DNA of 64,000 nucleotides. Origin: Gammaproteobacteria bacterium (lineage in GTDB: Bacteria > Pseudomonadota > Gammaproteobacteria > Pseudomonadales > JAUIET01). The notes beneath the pieces were generated by a model, which did no database searches, had not been told where the DNA came from, and saw nothing but the letters and a program-made list of their open reading frames with translations. This document shows positions 42,227 through 51,416 of the stretch, in pieces (within the stretch, counting starts at the first letter, position 1; each line of letters starts with the position of its first letter). The stretch spans positions 1 through 64,000 of the forward strand of contig JAUIHW010000017.1 of NCBI GenBank assembly GCA_030431775.1, given 5' to 3'. The position numbers were made by a program, and so were the translations under genes.

Positions 42227-43300
42227 CTGAGAAAAATCGCGCACTGTGATTGCGATTGTTTTTACGCGTCGATTGAGGTTCGTGACAACCCTGCCTTGCG
42301 TGGCAAGCCGGTTGCTGTTGGTGGTAACGCCGAGCGGCGAGGGGTGCTGACCACCTGTAATTATGAGGCACGCCCATTTGGTGTGCACTCGGCAATGCCC
42401 ACAGCACAGGCTTTGCGCCTCTGCCCGGAGCTGATTGTATTGCCCGTCGATATGCCGAAATATCGTCAGGCCTCGACTGAAATTCGCAACATCATGCTCG
42501 ACTACAGTGACCAACTGGAGCCCTTATCACTGGACGAGGCTTATCTCGACCTCAGCGACTCCCCGCACTTCTCCGGCAGTGCAACCCGCATCGCCGAGCG
42601 TATTCGTCAGCGCGTTTATAAAGAAGTGGGGATTACGATCTCAGCAGGCGTTGCACCCAATAAGTTCCTGGCCAAGGTTGCCAGCGACTGGCAGAAGCCG
42701 GATGGTCTGACGGTTATTCGGCCCGAGCAAGTTGCCACTTTTGTTAAACAACTGCCGGTTAAGCGGATACCCGGGGTTGGCCCGGTAACAGCGGCAAAAT
42801 TGCAGCGCATGGGGGTGCAGGACTGTGCCGATTTACAACAGTGCAGTATGACGGAGTTGAGCCATAGTTTCGGCCGTTTTGGGGCGCGCCTTTATGAGCT
42901 CTGCCGTGGTCTGGATGACCGGCCGGTCAGCAGCAGTCGAGAACGGAAATCACTTAGCGTTGAGCACACTCTGAGCGAGGATTTGCCCGATCTGAGCGCC
43001 TGCGAAGCCTATTTACCGGCGCTCACGGAGGAGCTCGTTCAGCGCCTGGCACGGCAAAAAAGCTGGGCGCCTATCCACAAGCTGTTTGTAAAACTGCGCT
43101 TCAACGACTTCAGCCGAACCACCGCGGAGTGTCTTTCGGATTCGGTGGATAACGCAAAAGCCAGTGAATTGCTGCTGACCGCCTGGCAGCGTAAGTCCCG
43201 ACCGGTGCGCTTACTTGGGGTTGGCGTGCGTTTTCGTTCGCAAGAGCTGGAGCAGCTGGATTTGTTTGCCCATGGCAGCGGGTTGCACAGTGAATTGTGA
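42227..43300 (+). CDS. dinB: DNA polymerase IV (DinB)
   Basis: A Y-family DNA polymerase of 357 residues, it has the palm motif HCDCDCFYASIE (metal-binding Asp), the palm SLDEAYLDLS with the acidic pair and a C-terminal little-finger domain. It copies past damaged bases with low fidelity. The conserved N-terminus aligns with a CTG codon at 42227, with AGGAG at 42215-42219 seven bases upstream. A GTG at 42182 lies further upstream in-frame but without a good site. The CTG start is a proposal and could be replaced by the GTG. No SOS box was checked for exact consensus. Confidence 0.85.
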   Translation: MRKIAHCDCDCFYASIEVRDNPALRGKPVAVGGNAERRGVLTTCNYEARPFGVHSAMPTAQALRLCPELIVLPVDMPKYRQASTEIRNIMLDYSDQLEPLSLDEAYLDLSDSPHFSGSATRIAERIRQRVYKEVGITISAGVAPNKFLAKVASDWQKPDGLTVIRPEQVATFVKQLPVKRIPGVGPVTAAKLQRMGVQDCADLQQCSMTELSHSFGRFGARLYELCRGLDDRPVSSSRERKSLSVEHTLSEDLPDLSACEAYLPALTEELVQRLARQKSWAPIHKLFVKLRFNDFSRTTAECLSDSVDNAKASELLLTAWQRKSRPVRLLGVGVRFRSQELEQLDLFAHGSGLHSEL

Positions 43301-43470
43301 GAAATGTATGTTGTTGTAAACTGCATTGATATCTTCAATTGATTGGCATAGTCTCTCTGGCAACCTGGGGCCATGCTGAAGCTGATTATTGAAACATGCA
43401 TGGTTCTTGACCCATTCCGTGGACATGGCAGCGCCCAACCACGGTCAGAGACTGATCGCAGAGGCAGAGA

Positions 43471-44913
43471 ATGATTTTCCATATACGTCGACTATTTGTA
43501 CAACTTACCGCCATACCGATGCTGGCCGCGTTATTGCTGTCGGCGACTGTGCACGCTGCGGATCCGCAAATTGAATCCACGCTGCTGGACCCGGTGCTTA
43601 AGCGTTTGAATGCAGCTGCAACGGCGCGCATGAATATTATGGTGCCGGACAGCTATGAGCGGGCTGAGCGTTACTACCAGAGGGCCAAGGAGAAACTTGA
43701 AAAGGGCCGAACCCTGAAATCGGTGGAGGATGACTTGGCGGTTGCTGCCGAGGCGCTCACTCGTTTGGAAAGCAAGGCTGCACAGGCCGAATTAACCCTG
43801 GCCAAAGGTATGAAAGCCAGAGATGACGCTTTGCAGGTGAAGGGTAATCAGGTTGACCCTAAAAGCTGGGATCGGGCCGAATCCCGGTTTCGAAAAGCGG
43901 CCTCTGTGCTGGAAGATGGCAACATTAAATCGGCAGAATCGCGCTTGAAAGATGCCATCGAAATGTACCGTAGCATCGAACTGGCCGCGATTAAATCCAA
44001 TTATCTGGCTGGGACTGCCAAGATGATCGTCAGTGCGAAAGATGATGATGTTGACCGCTATGCTCCCCGCACGGTGGCGAAAGCAGAAGCGCTGATCACG
44101 CAAGCGTCCAATTCCTTGACGGAGGATCGCTACGATACCGATCGGCCGCGCAGCCTGGCTAGAGACGCCGAGTATGAAGCGCGCCACGCGCGCTATATTG
44201 CCGAACAGGCAAGTGCTGTATCAGGCCGTGATAAAACGGTGGAAGACGTACTGCTGGAATGGGAGCAGCCATTTCGGACAATCGCGGGTGAATTGAACAT
44301 TGTTCTCGATCAGTCCAAGGGGCCGGCTAAACCAACCGAGGACATTGTGACGGCGATCCGCTATTTGAAGGACGAAATTAGGGACCTTGGTGCCCAACTG
44401 GATGACAAGAACCAGCAGATCGTTCTGCTGCAGGGTAAAGCCGAAGAGCGCGCTGCGCTGGCTGAACAAATTAAAAAGCAGGAAGAGCGGCGGGCGCGCT
44501 TTGCCAAGGTAGAGCAGATGTTTGCACCGGCAGAAGCACGCGTCAGTCGGCAGGGCGACAACATCACATTGCGCCTTATCGGCCTGTCGTTTGATAGCGG
44601 CAAAGCGGTGATCAAACCGGAAGCATTCTCTCTATTGAGCAAAGTCCAGCAAGCGATGGCACAGTTTCCGAACAGCACAATCGACATTGAAGGGCATACC
44701 GACTCCTTCGGCGGTGATGACGCCAACCTGGTTTTGTCACAGGAACGTGCCGAAGCCGTGCGGGCCTACCTGCTCGCGAACATGGGTTCACTGAACCCGC
44801 TGACTGTCAAAGCCTATGGTTACGGTGAAGGTCGGCCCATCGCCAACAATGAAAGCCAGGAAGGCCGCGCACGTAACCGCCGAATTGACCTGGTCATTAA
44901 GCCGTCGCTTTAG
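43471..44913 (+). CDS. OmpA-family lipoprotein-like/peptidoglycan-associated protein with coiled coil
   Basis: A signal peptide (cleavage after about residue 29, TVHA-AD) starts this 480-residue protein. It is followed by long alpha-helical stretches (about 60-340) rich in Ala, Lys, Arg and Glu with repeats of the type EAxxRxxxAxxxL, and a C-terminal OmpA peptidoglycan-binding domain (about 355-480; IDIEGHTDSFG and RRIDLVI). It should sit in the periplasm and anchor the envelope. GAGGCAGAG precedes ATG 43471. Confidence 0.85.
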   Translation: MIFHIRRLFVQLTAIPMLAALLLSATVHAADPQIESTLLDPVLKRLNAAATARMNIMVPDSYERAERYYQRAKEKLEKGRTLKSVEDDLAVAAEALTRLESKAAQAELTLAKGMKARDDALQVKGNQVDPKSWDRAESRFRKAASVLEDGNIKSAESRLKDAIEMYRSIELAAIKSNYLAGTAKMIVSAKDDDVDRYAPRTVAKAEALITQASNSLTEDRYDTDRPRSLARDAEYEARHARYIAEQASAVSGRDKTVEDVLLEWEQPFRTIAGELNIVLDQSKGPAKPTEDIVTAIRYLKDEIRDLGAQLDDKNQQIVLLQGKAEERAALAEQIKKQEERRARFAKVEQMFAPAEARVSRQGDNITLRLIGLSFDSGKAVIKPEAFSLLSKVQQAMAQFPNSTIDIEGHTDSFGGDDANLVLSQERAEAVRAYLLANMGSLNPLTVKAYGYGEGRPIANNESQEGRARNRRIDLVIKPSL

Positions 44914-44916
44914 TGC

Positions 44917-45420
44917 TTACTGCACGTCATAGTCAATAGCCAGCACCACGTAATAACGGGGCTGCTGGCTGACCTCGACGCGTATTTCATCGCCCACCGA
45001 TTTTCCAATCAGTGCCCTGGCCAGCGGAGAGTCCATGCTCAGCTTGCCTGCGCGCAAGTCAAATTCATCCGGTCCGACAATTCGTAAACGTTGCTCGTTG
45101 CCGTCATCTGACTCCAGCGTGACCCAGGCTCCGAAGTAAATTCTGTTGCGATTTGAAGGCAAGTCTCGAACGACTTCCAACTCATCCAGGCGTTTGGATA
45201 AATAGCGTACCCGTCGATCAATTTCGGCGAGCCGACGCTTGCCATAGATATAGTCGCCGTTTTCTGAACGATCACCCTGTTTGGCCGCTTCAGAGACCGC
45301 TGCGGTCACCTTGGGGCGCTCAACTTTCCACAGTTGATGCAACTCCTGCCGCAGGGCGTGCTCGCCCTGGGGCGTGATATAGCGCGAGCCTCGAGGCATC
45401 GGTTTGCGGTAGCGTCCCAT
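44917..45420 (-). CDS. greB: Transcription elongation factor GreB
   Basis: Transcript-cleavage factor of 167 residues: an N-terminal coiled-coil with the acidic tip (GDRSENGDYIYGKRRLAEID) and a C-terminal FKBP-like domain (GKSVGDEIRVE). It restarts backtracked RNA polymerase. ATG 45420 is chosen over the longer in-frame reading because GreB proteins begin near MGRYRKP. It is convergent with the OmpA gene, only three bases apart. Confidence 0.92.
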   Translation of the reverse strand: MGRYRKPMPRGSRYITPQGEHALRQELHQLWKVERPKVTAAVSEAAKQGDRSENGDYIYGKRRLAEIDRRVRYLSKRLDELEVVRDLPSNRNRIYFGAWVTLESDDGNEQRLRIVGPDEFDLRAGKLSMDSPLARALIGKSVGDEIRVEVSQQPRYYVVLAIDYDVQ

Positions 45421-45482
45421 GCGGCTATTATAGCGGCTGGGTGGTTTGGCTCGGAGCGAAAGGCTTGCAAGCAGAAAAATTG

Positions 45483-46313
45483 ATGTCACGTATTGCTATT
45501 GCACTGATCTTACCGTTGTTTTTATTGGGGGCTGCTGGCGGTGATCTGCCATTGCGCGGTGAATTGATTCCGGGTGGCGTTTTGCTTGGCCAGCTAAAAC
45601 CCGGTGAATCGGTCTTTTATGATGGAGAGGAATTGCCGCTTGGCAGAGAGCGACACTTTGTCATTGGCCTGGATCGTGACCATGCCGGGCCGCTGAAACT
45701 GACCGTCGTCAACTCGGCGGGAGAGCACATTGCATATGAGCTCGCCATCGCTAAACGCGACTATCGTATTCAAAGAGTCGAAGGCATTGCCAAAAAAATC
45801 ATGAATCCTGCAGAGGATGACCTCAAGCGGATCCGCGAAGAGGCCAAACAGGTGCGTAAGGCCCGTGCGGGGCTCTCTTCTCGAGAGGATTTTCTGGAGC
45901 CATTTATATGGCCTATTGAAGGTCCTATTACAGGTGTGTATGGCAGCCAACGGGTTTATAATGGAGTGCCCGGTCGCCCGCATTACGGTGTCGATGTGGC
46001 CGCACCGGTGGGTGCGCCCGTGCGAGCACCAGCCGCCGGCAAGGTCGTATTGGCGCACAGCAATATGTTTTACTCCGGCGGGACGTTGATCCTCGATCAT
46101 GGCCACGGCCTAAGCTCCAGTTTTCTGCACCTCAGCAAAATTCATGTGAAGCCAGGCGATGAAGTGCAGGGTGGCGAGTTGATTGCCGAAGTGGGTGCGA
46201 CCGGTCGCGCGACCGGACCGCACCTGGACTGGCGTATGAACTGGCGTGGTCATCGCGTTGACCCACAACTGCTGGTTCCACCGATGCCCGCAGATGCGAC
46301 TGATAGATGGTGA
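45483..46313 (+). CDS. M23-family peptidase (secreted/envelope)
   Basis: This protein has 276 residues. A signal peptide (about 1-20) precedes a central region and a C-terminal M23 metallopeptidase domain with zinc ligands in HYGVD and HLDW, and HGHG near the active site. It should cleave cross-links or bind peptidoglycan in the envelope. It is divergent from greB. It ends in TGA overlapping the possible starts of the next gene. Confidence 0.86.
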   Translation: MSRIAIALILPLFLLGAAGGDLPLRGELIPGGVLLGQLKPGESVFYDGEELPLGRERHFVIGLDRDHAGPLKLTVVNSAGEHIAYELAIAKRDYRIQRVEGIAKKIMNPAEDDLKRIREEAKQVRKARAGLSSREDFLEPFIWPIEGPITGVYGSQRVYNGVPGRPHYGVDVAAPVGAPVRAPAAGKVVLAHSNMFYSGGTLILDHGHGLSSSFLHLSKIHVKPGDEVQGGELIAEVGATGRATGPHLDWRMNWRGHRVDPQLLVPPMPADATDRW

Positions 46314-46318
46314 ATAGC

Positions 46319-46507
46319 ATGATTGACAAGAAACTGCTGAGTATTTTGGTGTGTCCGGTTAGCAAAGCGCCGCTGCACTATGACAAGGAAAAACAGGAAT
46401 TGGTTTGTAAGGCCAGTGGTTTGGCCTATCCGATTCGTGATGGCATTCCGGTGATGCTGGAAGATGAAGCGCGCCCGCTGACAACGGACGAGAAACTGGC
46501 CAAGTAG
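46319..46507 (+). CDS. Trm112-family small protein (YcaR-like)
   Basis: A 62-residue protein of the Trm112 family, with [15 protein letters not shown] (zinc-ribbon-like core) and [14 protein letters not shown]. Such proteins partner methyltransferases or act in lipid A synthesis regions. ATG 46319 has GGTGA six bases upstream; ATG 46307, which overlaps the previous stop, is a less likely start. It is part of the same run as the peptidase and alaS. Confidence 0.85.
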   Translation: MIDKKLLSILVCPVSKAPLHYDKEKQELVCKASGLAYPIRDGIPVMLEDEARPLTTDEKLAK

Positions 46508-46530
46508 AGTAGTAAAGGCGACTGACTGAC

Positions 46531-49134
46531 ATGATGACGAGTGCGGATATTCGCGAAGCGTTCCTGGCCTACTTTGAAAAACAGAGCCATCAGCGGGTGG
46601 CCTCAAGTTCCCTGGTGCCGGGCAACGACCCAACCCTGTTATTCACCAATGCTGGTATGGTTCAGTTCAAGGATGTGTTCCTGGGCACAGAAACGCGCGG
46701 CTATTCCCGAGCTGCAACCGCACAGCGCTGCGTTCGAGCCGGTGGCAAGCACAATGATCTGGAAAATGTAGGCTACACCGCGCGTCATCACACCTTCTTC
46801 GAAATGTTGGGCAACTTCAGTTTTGGCGACTACTTCAAACGTGAAGCCATACAGTTCGCCTGGCAGTTCCTGACCGAAGAGCTTGGTCTGCCCGCGGAAA
46901 AGCTTTGGGTGACGGTTTTTCATGAAGATCAGGAAGCCGAGGATATTTGGCTGAAGGACATTGGTGTGAATCCGGAGCGCTTTTCACGTCTGGGCGAAAA
47001 AGACAATTTTTGGTCAATGGGCGACACAGGTCCTTGCGGCCCCTGCAGCGAACTGTTTTATGACCACGGCCCTGACGTTGAAGGTGGCCCTCCGGGCAGT
47101 CCAGGTGAAGATGGTGATCGTTACATCGAGATCTGGAACTTGGTGTTCATGCAATTTAACCGAGCAGCTGACGGCAGTATGACGCCTTTGCCCAAACCTT
47201 CCGTCGATACCGGGATGGGGTTGGAGAGGATTGCCGCCGTTATGCAGGGCGTACACAGCAATTACGAGATCGATCTTTTTCGGCAGTTAATTGCGAATGC
47301 CGCTCGTCTGTGCTCGGTCGATGACGTTGATCATAACTCGCTGAAAGTAATTGCGGACCATATACGCTCGTGCAGCTTCCTGGTGCTTGACGGAGTGCTT
47401 CCGAGCAACGAAGGGCGGGGCTATGTGCTGCGGCGCATTATTCGTCGCGCGATCCGCCATGGCAACAAGCTGGGAGTCGTTGATCCGTTTTTCAATAAAT
47501 TGGTGGAGCCGCTCAGCAAGCTGATGGGTGAAGCCTATCCTGAATTGGTGGAACAGGCAGACCGAATACAGCGCGTCCTGCTGGGAGAAGAGCAGCAGTT
47601 TGCAAAAACTCTCGACCAGGGTATGCGCATTCTTGAACAGGACCTGGAATCCCTTCAGGGTACTACACTGTCCGGCGAAACCGCATTCAGGCTGTATGAC
47701 ACCTATGGCTTCCCGGTGGATTTGACCGCTGATGTTGCCCGCGAACGCGGCCTTTCAGTCGACCTGGAAGGCTTTGAGCAATGTATGGCCGAGCAGCGCA
47801 ATCGAGCTCGCGCCGCTGGCCAGTTTGCGGCGGATTACCAGACCGAGCTTGAAATCGAGGGCGCCACTGCATTTACCGGCTATGAAAAGGTGGAAGACCG
47901 TGTGCAGGTTGCTGAATTGCTATTGCAGGGTGAGCGGGTAGCAGGCTTGACGGCCGGTAGTCGGGCGACTGTTGTGCTGCAGTCGACGCCATTTTACGCG
48001 GAAAGCGGGGGCCAGGTAGGCGATATCGGCTACTTGCTTGCCGACGGTGTGGAGTTTCGGGTAGATGACACAGTAAAGTTGGCGGCGCATCATGCGCATC
48101 ATGGCGAACTGTTATCTGGCGAGCTCAAGTTGGGCGACCGCTTGCTGGCCAGGGTGGATCATACGAGACGCGATGCCACTGCACAGAATCACTCGGGTAC
48201 TCACTTGCTGCACGCCGCTCTGCGCAATGAATTGGGCTCGCACGTGCAGCAAAAAGGTTCCCTGGTTGATGCTCAGCGATTGCGTTTCGATTTCTCTCAT
48301 AACCAGCCGCTCAGTGAAGACGAGTTACGGCGCATTGAAGATGCGGTTAATGAGCAGATCAGGGCTAACAGTCCGGTTATTGTGGCAGAAATGTCGATGG
48401 AACAGGCGTTGCAGCGTGGAGCCATGGCACTGTTTGGCGAAAAGTATGGAGAAGAAGTCAGGGTATTGACCATGGGCGGGGATTATTCCGTGGAACTCTG
48501 CGGTGGCACGCATGTGCAGCGCACCGGTGATATCGGTTTGTTACGTATCGTTTCTGAAACCGGTATTTCCGCCGGGGTTCGCCGCATAGAAGCCGTCACT
48601 GGCGCGGCCGCATTTAACGCATTACGTGCTGCGCAGCGGGAGTTGAGTCACGTTGCGCAGTTGCTCAAAACCGACGTGGACAAGGTGCCTGATCGAATAC
48701 GCCAGCTCCTTGAAGAACAGAAGCGCCAGGCAAAGCAAATAGACAGTCTGCAGGCGAAGCTAGCAACCCAGTCTGGTGGTGACCTGCTCAGCCAGGCGGT
48801 GGACATTGGCGGAGTCAAGGTGCTGGCCACAGAGGTGCCAGGGGTGGATGCGAAAGCACTGCGCAGTACCCTGGACCAACTCAAATCCCGCCTTGGCAGT
48901 GGCGTTTTGTTTTTGGCAAGCCCCGCAGATGACAAGGTTGCCCTGATCAGCGGCGTTACCGCTGACTTGAGCGGGCAGTATTCTGCTGGAGATTTGATGC
49001 GTGCCGTAGCGCCCATCGTCAAGGGAAAAGGGGGCGGGCGTAACGATATGGCGCAGGGTTCGGGCAGCGAACCTTCCCAATTGAACCAGGCGCTGGCGGC
49101 GGTGTCTGATTGGGTGGCAGCGCAAAGTACCTGA
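46531..49134 (+). CDS. alaS: Alanyl-tRNA synthetase
   Basis: A class II synthetase of 867 residues, normal for bacteria, which charges tRNA-Ala. The catalytic domain starts with [14 protein letters not shown], the editing site motif HSGTHLL is near residue 554, and CGGTHV near 657 gives the zinc-binding cysteine. A C-Ala/DHHA1 tail follows. Two ATG codons lie in a row at 46531 and 46534, and either may be used. It starts the alaS-lysC-csrA-tRNA block of Gammaproteobacteria. Confidence 0.96.
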   Translation: MMTSADIREAFLAYFEKQSHQRVASSSLVPGNDPTLLFTNAGMVQFKDVFLGTETRGYSRAATAQRCVRAGGKHNDLENVGYTARHHTFFEMLGNFSFGDYFKREAIQFAWQFLTEELGLPAEKLWVTVFHEDQEAEDIWLKDIGVNPERFSRLGEKDNFWSMGDTGPCGPCSELFYDHGPDVEGGPPGSPGEDGDRYIEIWNLVFMQFNRAADGSMTPLPKPSVDTGMGLERIAAVMQGVHSNYEIDLFRQLIANAARLCSVDDVDHNSLKVIADHIRSCSFLVLDGVLPSNEGRGYVLRRIIRRAIRHGNKLGVVDPFFNKLVEPLSKLMGEAYPELVEQADRIQRVLLGEEQQFAKTLDQGMRILEQDLESLQGTTLSGETAFRLYDTYGFPVDLTADVARERGLSVDLEGFEQCMAEQRNRARAAGQFAADYQTELEIEGATAFTGYEKVEDRVQVAELLLQGERVAGLTAGSRATVVLQSTPFYAESGGQVGDIGYLLADGVEFRVDDTVKLAAHHAHHGELLSGELKLGDRLLARVDHTRRDATAQNHSGTHLLHAALRNELGSHVQQKGSLVDAQRLRFDFSHNQPLSEDELRRIEDAVNEQIRANSPVIVAEMSMEQALQRGAMALFGEKYGEEVRVLTMGGDYSVELCGGTHVQRTGDIGLLRIVSETGISAGVRRIEAVTGAAAFNALRAAQRELSHVAQLLKTDVDKVPDRIRQLLEEQKRQAKQIDSLQAKLATQSGGDLLSQAVDIGGVKVLATEVPGVDAKALRSTLDQLKSRLGSGVLFLASPADDKVALISGVTADLSGQYSAGDLMRAVAPIVKGKGGGRNDMAQGSGSEPSQLNQALAAVSDWVAAQST

Positions 49135-49156
49135 AAGCCTTAGCGCAGCAGGCTTT
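49134..49156 (+). terminator. Hairpin at the end of alaS
   Basis: AAAGCCT at 49134-49140 pairs with AGGCTTT at 49150-49156 (7 bp, 9-base loop), followed by AATTT. It begins in the alaS stop codon and is a likely terminator or attenuator before lysC. Confidence 0.5.
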
Positions 49157-49214
49157 AATTTGCAGCAGATTTAGTGTTTAATTGCGCGCTTTTTTAAAGA
49201 GCGAAGAGCCCAGC

Positions 49215-50438
49215 TTGGCATTGATAGTTCAAAAGTACGGCGGCACCTCGGTTGGCAGCGTTGAGCGAATCCAGGCCGTTGCTGCGCGTGTGCAACGCTG
49301 GCGCAATGACGGGCACGATGTTGTTGTAGTGGTGTCGGCAATGAGCGGAGAAACCAACCGCCTGATTGCGCTGGCCGAAGAAATCCAGCCTGAGCCAACC
49401 GCCAGGGAACTGGATGTTCTGCTGTCCACCGGTGAGCAGGTTACCACTGCATTGTTGAGCATGGCTCTACACAGCCTTGGTTGCTCGGCTGTGTCATTGA
49501 ATGGCGGCCAGGTGCGCGTGCTGACCGACACTGCTCACACCAAGGCGCGAATCAAAAGCATCGACAAAGAGAGAATTCAGTCTCATTTGCAGCAAGGCGC
49601 TGTGGTAGTGGTTGCCGGTTTCCAGGGCGTAGATCAGGACAACAATATCACGACTTTGGGGCGCGGCGGCTCTGACACAACTGCGGTTGCGCTGGCCGCT
49701 GCCCTGTCAGCGTCTGAGTGCCAAATTTATACAGATGTGGATGGCGTTTACACAACAGACCCGCGAGTCGTTGGCAATGCGCGGCGGCTGGACAAGATCA
49801 CCTTTGAAGAAATGCTGGAAATGTCCAGCCTGGGTTCCAAGGTTTTGCAAATCCGGGCGGTGGAATTTGCCGGTAAATACGCCGTTCCATTGCGGGTTCT
49901 GTCGAGTTTTGAAGAAGGCCCCGGTACCCTGATTACTCTGGAGGATGAGTCGACTGTGGAAGCACCAGTTATATCCGGAATAGCATTTAATCGCGATGAA
50001 GCCAAACTGACAGTGGTTGGTATACCTGATATTCCGGGAGTGGCGTATCGTATTCTCGGGCCGATCAGCGATGCAAACATTGAGGTGGATGTGATTGTGC
50101 AGAATGTTGCCGAAGACAACACCACCGACCTTACATTTACTGTGCATCGAAATGACATGGCGCGCGCTGCCGAGATTCTGCAAAACACGGCAGAGCAGTT
50201 AGGTGCGTCGGAAGTCAGAACAGATGACAAAATTGCCAAATTGTCCATTGTCGGTGTTGGCATGCGTTCGCATGCCGGTGTGGCAAGCAAGATGTTCGGT
50301 GCGTTGGCACAGGATAACGTTAATATTCAGTTAATCACGACATCGGAAATTAAGATATCGGTTGTTGTCGATGAGAAATTCCTGGAACTCGCTGTGCGTT
50401 CGCTACATGAGGCTTTTGAATTGGACCAGGCTGTCTAG
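49215..50438 (+). CDS. lysC: Aspartate kinase
   Basis: The 407-residue aspartokinase starts with ALIVQKYGGTSVGS, followed by FQGVDQDNNITTLGRGGSD and two ACT domains about 265-400 (VGIPDIPGVAYRILGPI) that bind lysine or threonine for feedback. It phosphorylates aspartate for lysine, threonine, methionine and diaminopimelate synthesis. TTG 49215 is chosen: it gives the usual N-terminus, and AGAG lies six bases upstream. The reading from 49182 adds an unlike tail. Confidence 0.95.
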   Translation: MALIVQKYGGTSVGSVERIQAVAARVQRWRNDGHDVVVVVSAMSGETNRLIALAEEIQPEPTARELDVLLSTGEQVTTALLSMALHSLGCSAVSLNGGQVRVLTDTAHTKARIKSIDKERIQSHLQQGAVVVVAGFQGVDQDNNITTLGRGGSDTTAVALAAALSASECQIYTDVDGVYTTDPRVVGNARRLDKITFEEMLEMSSLGSKVLQIRAVEFAGKYAVPLRVLSSFEEGPGTLITLEDESTVEAPVISGIAFNRDEAKLTVVGIPDIPGVAYRILGPISDANIEVDVIVQNVAEDNTTDLTFTVHRNDMARAAEILQNTAEQLGASEVRTDDKIAKLSIVGVGMRSHAGVASKMFGALAQDNVNIQLITTSEIKISVVVDEKFLELAVRSLHEAFELDQAV

Positions 50439-50543
50439 GGTTTTTGGCATAATTATGTCGAGTTTCCGATGAAAAGCTGAACAATTGTTGAGCATCACCA
50501 ATAAATTTATGCGAGAATACGCGCCTCAAATTGGAGAGACCTT

Positions 50544-50729
50544 ATGCTAATTCTAACCCGTCGAATTGGTGAGACTTTAATGGTGGGTGATGATGTCACC
50601 GTGACCGTTCTTGGTGTGAAAGGAAACCAAGTACGACTCGGTGTGAATGCTCCGAAAGAGGTCGCTGTTCATCGAGAAGAGATATACCAGCGCATTCAAA
50701 AAGAAAAACGCGAGGAGCCCAGTTCGTAG
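50544..50729 (+). CDS. csrA: Carbon storage regulator CsrA
   Basis: The 61-residue RNA-binding protein has the conserved [17 protein letters not shown] and [19 protein letters not shown]. It binds GGA motifs in mRNA leaders to control carbon metabolism, motility and biofilm. GGAGAG lies before the ATG. The position after lysC and before tRNA-Ser is conserved in Gammaproteobacteria. Confidence 0.97.
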   Translation: MLILTRRIGETLMVGDDVTVTVLGVKGNQVRLGVNAPKEVAVHREEIYQRIQKEKREEPSS

Positions 50730-50771
50730 TTAAGCTGCGGCATTTTCAGGAAGCAGAACAGGCTAATCTTG

Positions 50772-50780
50772 TGCTATTAT
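50772..50780 (+). promoter_or_regulatory. Extended -10 promoter of tRNA-Ser
   Basis: TGCTATTAT at 50772-50780 forms an extended -10 (TG-N-TATTAT) about 13 bases ahead of the tRNA 5' end. No good -35 is seen, which is normal for extended -10 promoters. Confidence 0.5.
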
Positions 50781-50793
50781 GCCGCCCGATTTT

Positions 50794-50885
50794 GGAGAGG
50801 TGGCCGAGTGGCTGAAGGCGCTCCCCTGCTAAGGGAGTATGGGCTTTAACTCCCATCGAGGGTTCGAATCCCTCCTTCTCCGCCA
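50794..50885 (+). tRNA. tRNA-Ser(GCU)
   Basis: A 92-base cloverleaf with encoded CCA. The acceptor stem pairs GGAGAGG with CTTCTCC (one G-U pair), the anticodon loop CTGCTAA gives anticodon GCU, a long variable arm is present as expected for serine, and the T arm holds GGTTCGAATCC. It follows csrA as in other Gammaproteobacteria. Confidence 0.97.
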
Positions 50886-50936
50886 AAACCAAAAAACCCC
50901 GCCAAAGCGGGGTTTTTTGGTTTTGGCGGAGAAGGA
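50873..50936 (+). repeat. Perfect 30-bp inverted repeat over the tRNA-Ser 3' end and terminator
   Basis: Arm 1 is 50873-50902, the loop is 50903-50906 and arm 2 is 50907-50936. All 30 bases pair. The inner part, with CCCCGC and GCGGGG and a T6 run, is a strong intrinsic terminator for the tRNA. The outer part is odd: arm 1 includes the tRNA 3' acceptor and CCA, so arm 2 holds an inverted copy of the tRNA end. Confidence 0.85.
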
Positions 50937-50961
50937 TGACCTGATGAAAACCCTGCGGTTC
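50906..50961 (+). repeat. Direct repeat copy A (56 bp)
   Basis: A 56-base unit starting in the terminator loop. It matches the unit at 51088-51143 with a single mismatch (A to C at one position). It contains arm 2 of the tRNA-Ser inverted repeat, then GATGACCTGATGA and a CCCTGCGGTTC tail. Confidence 0.85.
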
Positions 50962-50964
50962 GAC

Positions 50965-50986
50965 AAATCGGCAGGACTGCCGATTT
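50965..50986 (+). repeat. Hairpin between the two repeat copies
   Basis: AAATCGGCA at 50965-50973 and TGCCGATTT at 50978-50986 form a perfect 9-bp stem with the loop GGAC. It may stabilise a transcript or be part of the repeat module. There is no T run. The remaining 50987-51087 stretch holds no clear gene. Confidence 0.5.
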
Positions 50987-51087
50987 GGACGTGTGAGCAA
51001 CGCGAGCGCGCCCGCAGGGCGAGGGCCAAGGATGGCCCGAGTCAATCCCGCACGCATTGGCTTTAATTATGCCAAAGGCTTAAGACC

Positions 51088-51143
51088 AGCGGGGTTTTTT
51101 GGTTTTGGCGGAGAAGGATGACCTGATGACAACCCTGCGGTTC
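51088..51143 (+). repeat. Direct repeat copy B (56 bp)
   Basis: The second copy of the unit at 50906-50961 (55 of 56 identical), 182 bases downstream. It carries arm 2 without arm 1, so it cannot form the same terminator hairpin locally, yet it can still pair with the tRNA-Ser 3' end. Confidence 0.85.
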
Positions 51144-51166
51144 AATCAGCTACACAAAACTCAACA

Positions 51167-51195
51167 TTGACTTAAACCCCGCGCTAAAATATAGT
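51167..51195 (+). promoter_or_regulatory. Promoter of tRNA-Arg
   Basis: TTGACT at 51167-51172, a 17-base spacer and TATAGT at 51190-51195 make a strong sigma-70 promoter. A GC-rich discriminator (ACGCGGCC) follows, typical of stable RNA genes under stringent control. Confidence 0.7.
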
Positions 51196-51223
51196 ACGCG
51201 GCCTTCAAAGAACGCGCTTTCAA

Positions 51224-51301
51224 GCATCCGTAGCTCAGCTGGATTAGAGTATCGGTCTACGAAACCGAGGGTCGCAGGTTCGAATCCTGCCGGATGCGCC
51301 A
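51224..51301 (+). tRNA. tRNA-Arg(ACG)
   Basis: A 78-base cloverleaf with encoded CCA. The acceptor stem GCATCCG pairs with CGGATGC, the anticodon loop CTACGAA gives anticodon ACG (read as ICG after editing) and the T arm holds GGTTCGAATCC. The sequence is close to known gammaproteobacterial tRNA-Arg genes. Confidence 0.97.
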
Positions 51302-51307
51302 TCCATA

Positions 51308-51337
51308 AAAAAGCCGCCCCCTGGGGCGGTTCTTTTA
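51308..51337 (+). terminator. Intrinsic terminator of tRNA-Arg
   Basis: CCGCCCC at 51314-51320 pairs with GGGGCGG at 51323-51329 with a two-base loop (CT), followed by TTCTTTT. A-rich bases lie before the stem. It is a classic terminator placed just after the tRNA. Confidence 0.8.
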
Positions 51338-51416
51338 TTACCTCATCGACTATTTAACCGCTCAAAGATCCGGGGCACAATGTTCTGAAGACAATGCTGA
51401 CCGCGAGACTATAAAC

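Noticed and set aside
50746-51057. Minus-strand ORF of 103 codons over tRNA-Ser and its terminator
   Set aside because: It lies antisense to a certain tRNA. Its sequence is the kind of spurious translation (LAEKEGFEPS-type) that arises from tRNA-Ser loci in many genomes, so it is not a gene.
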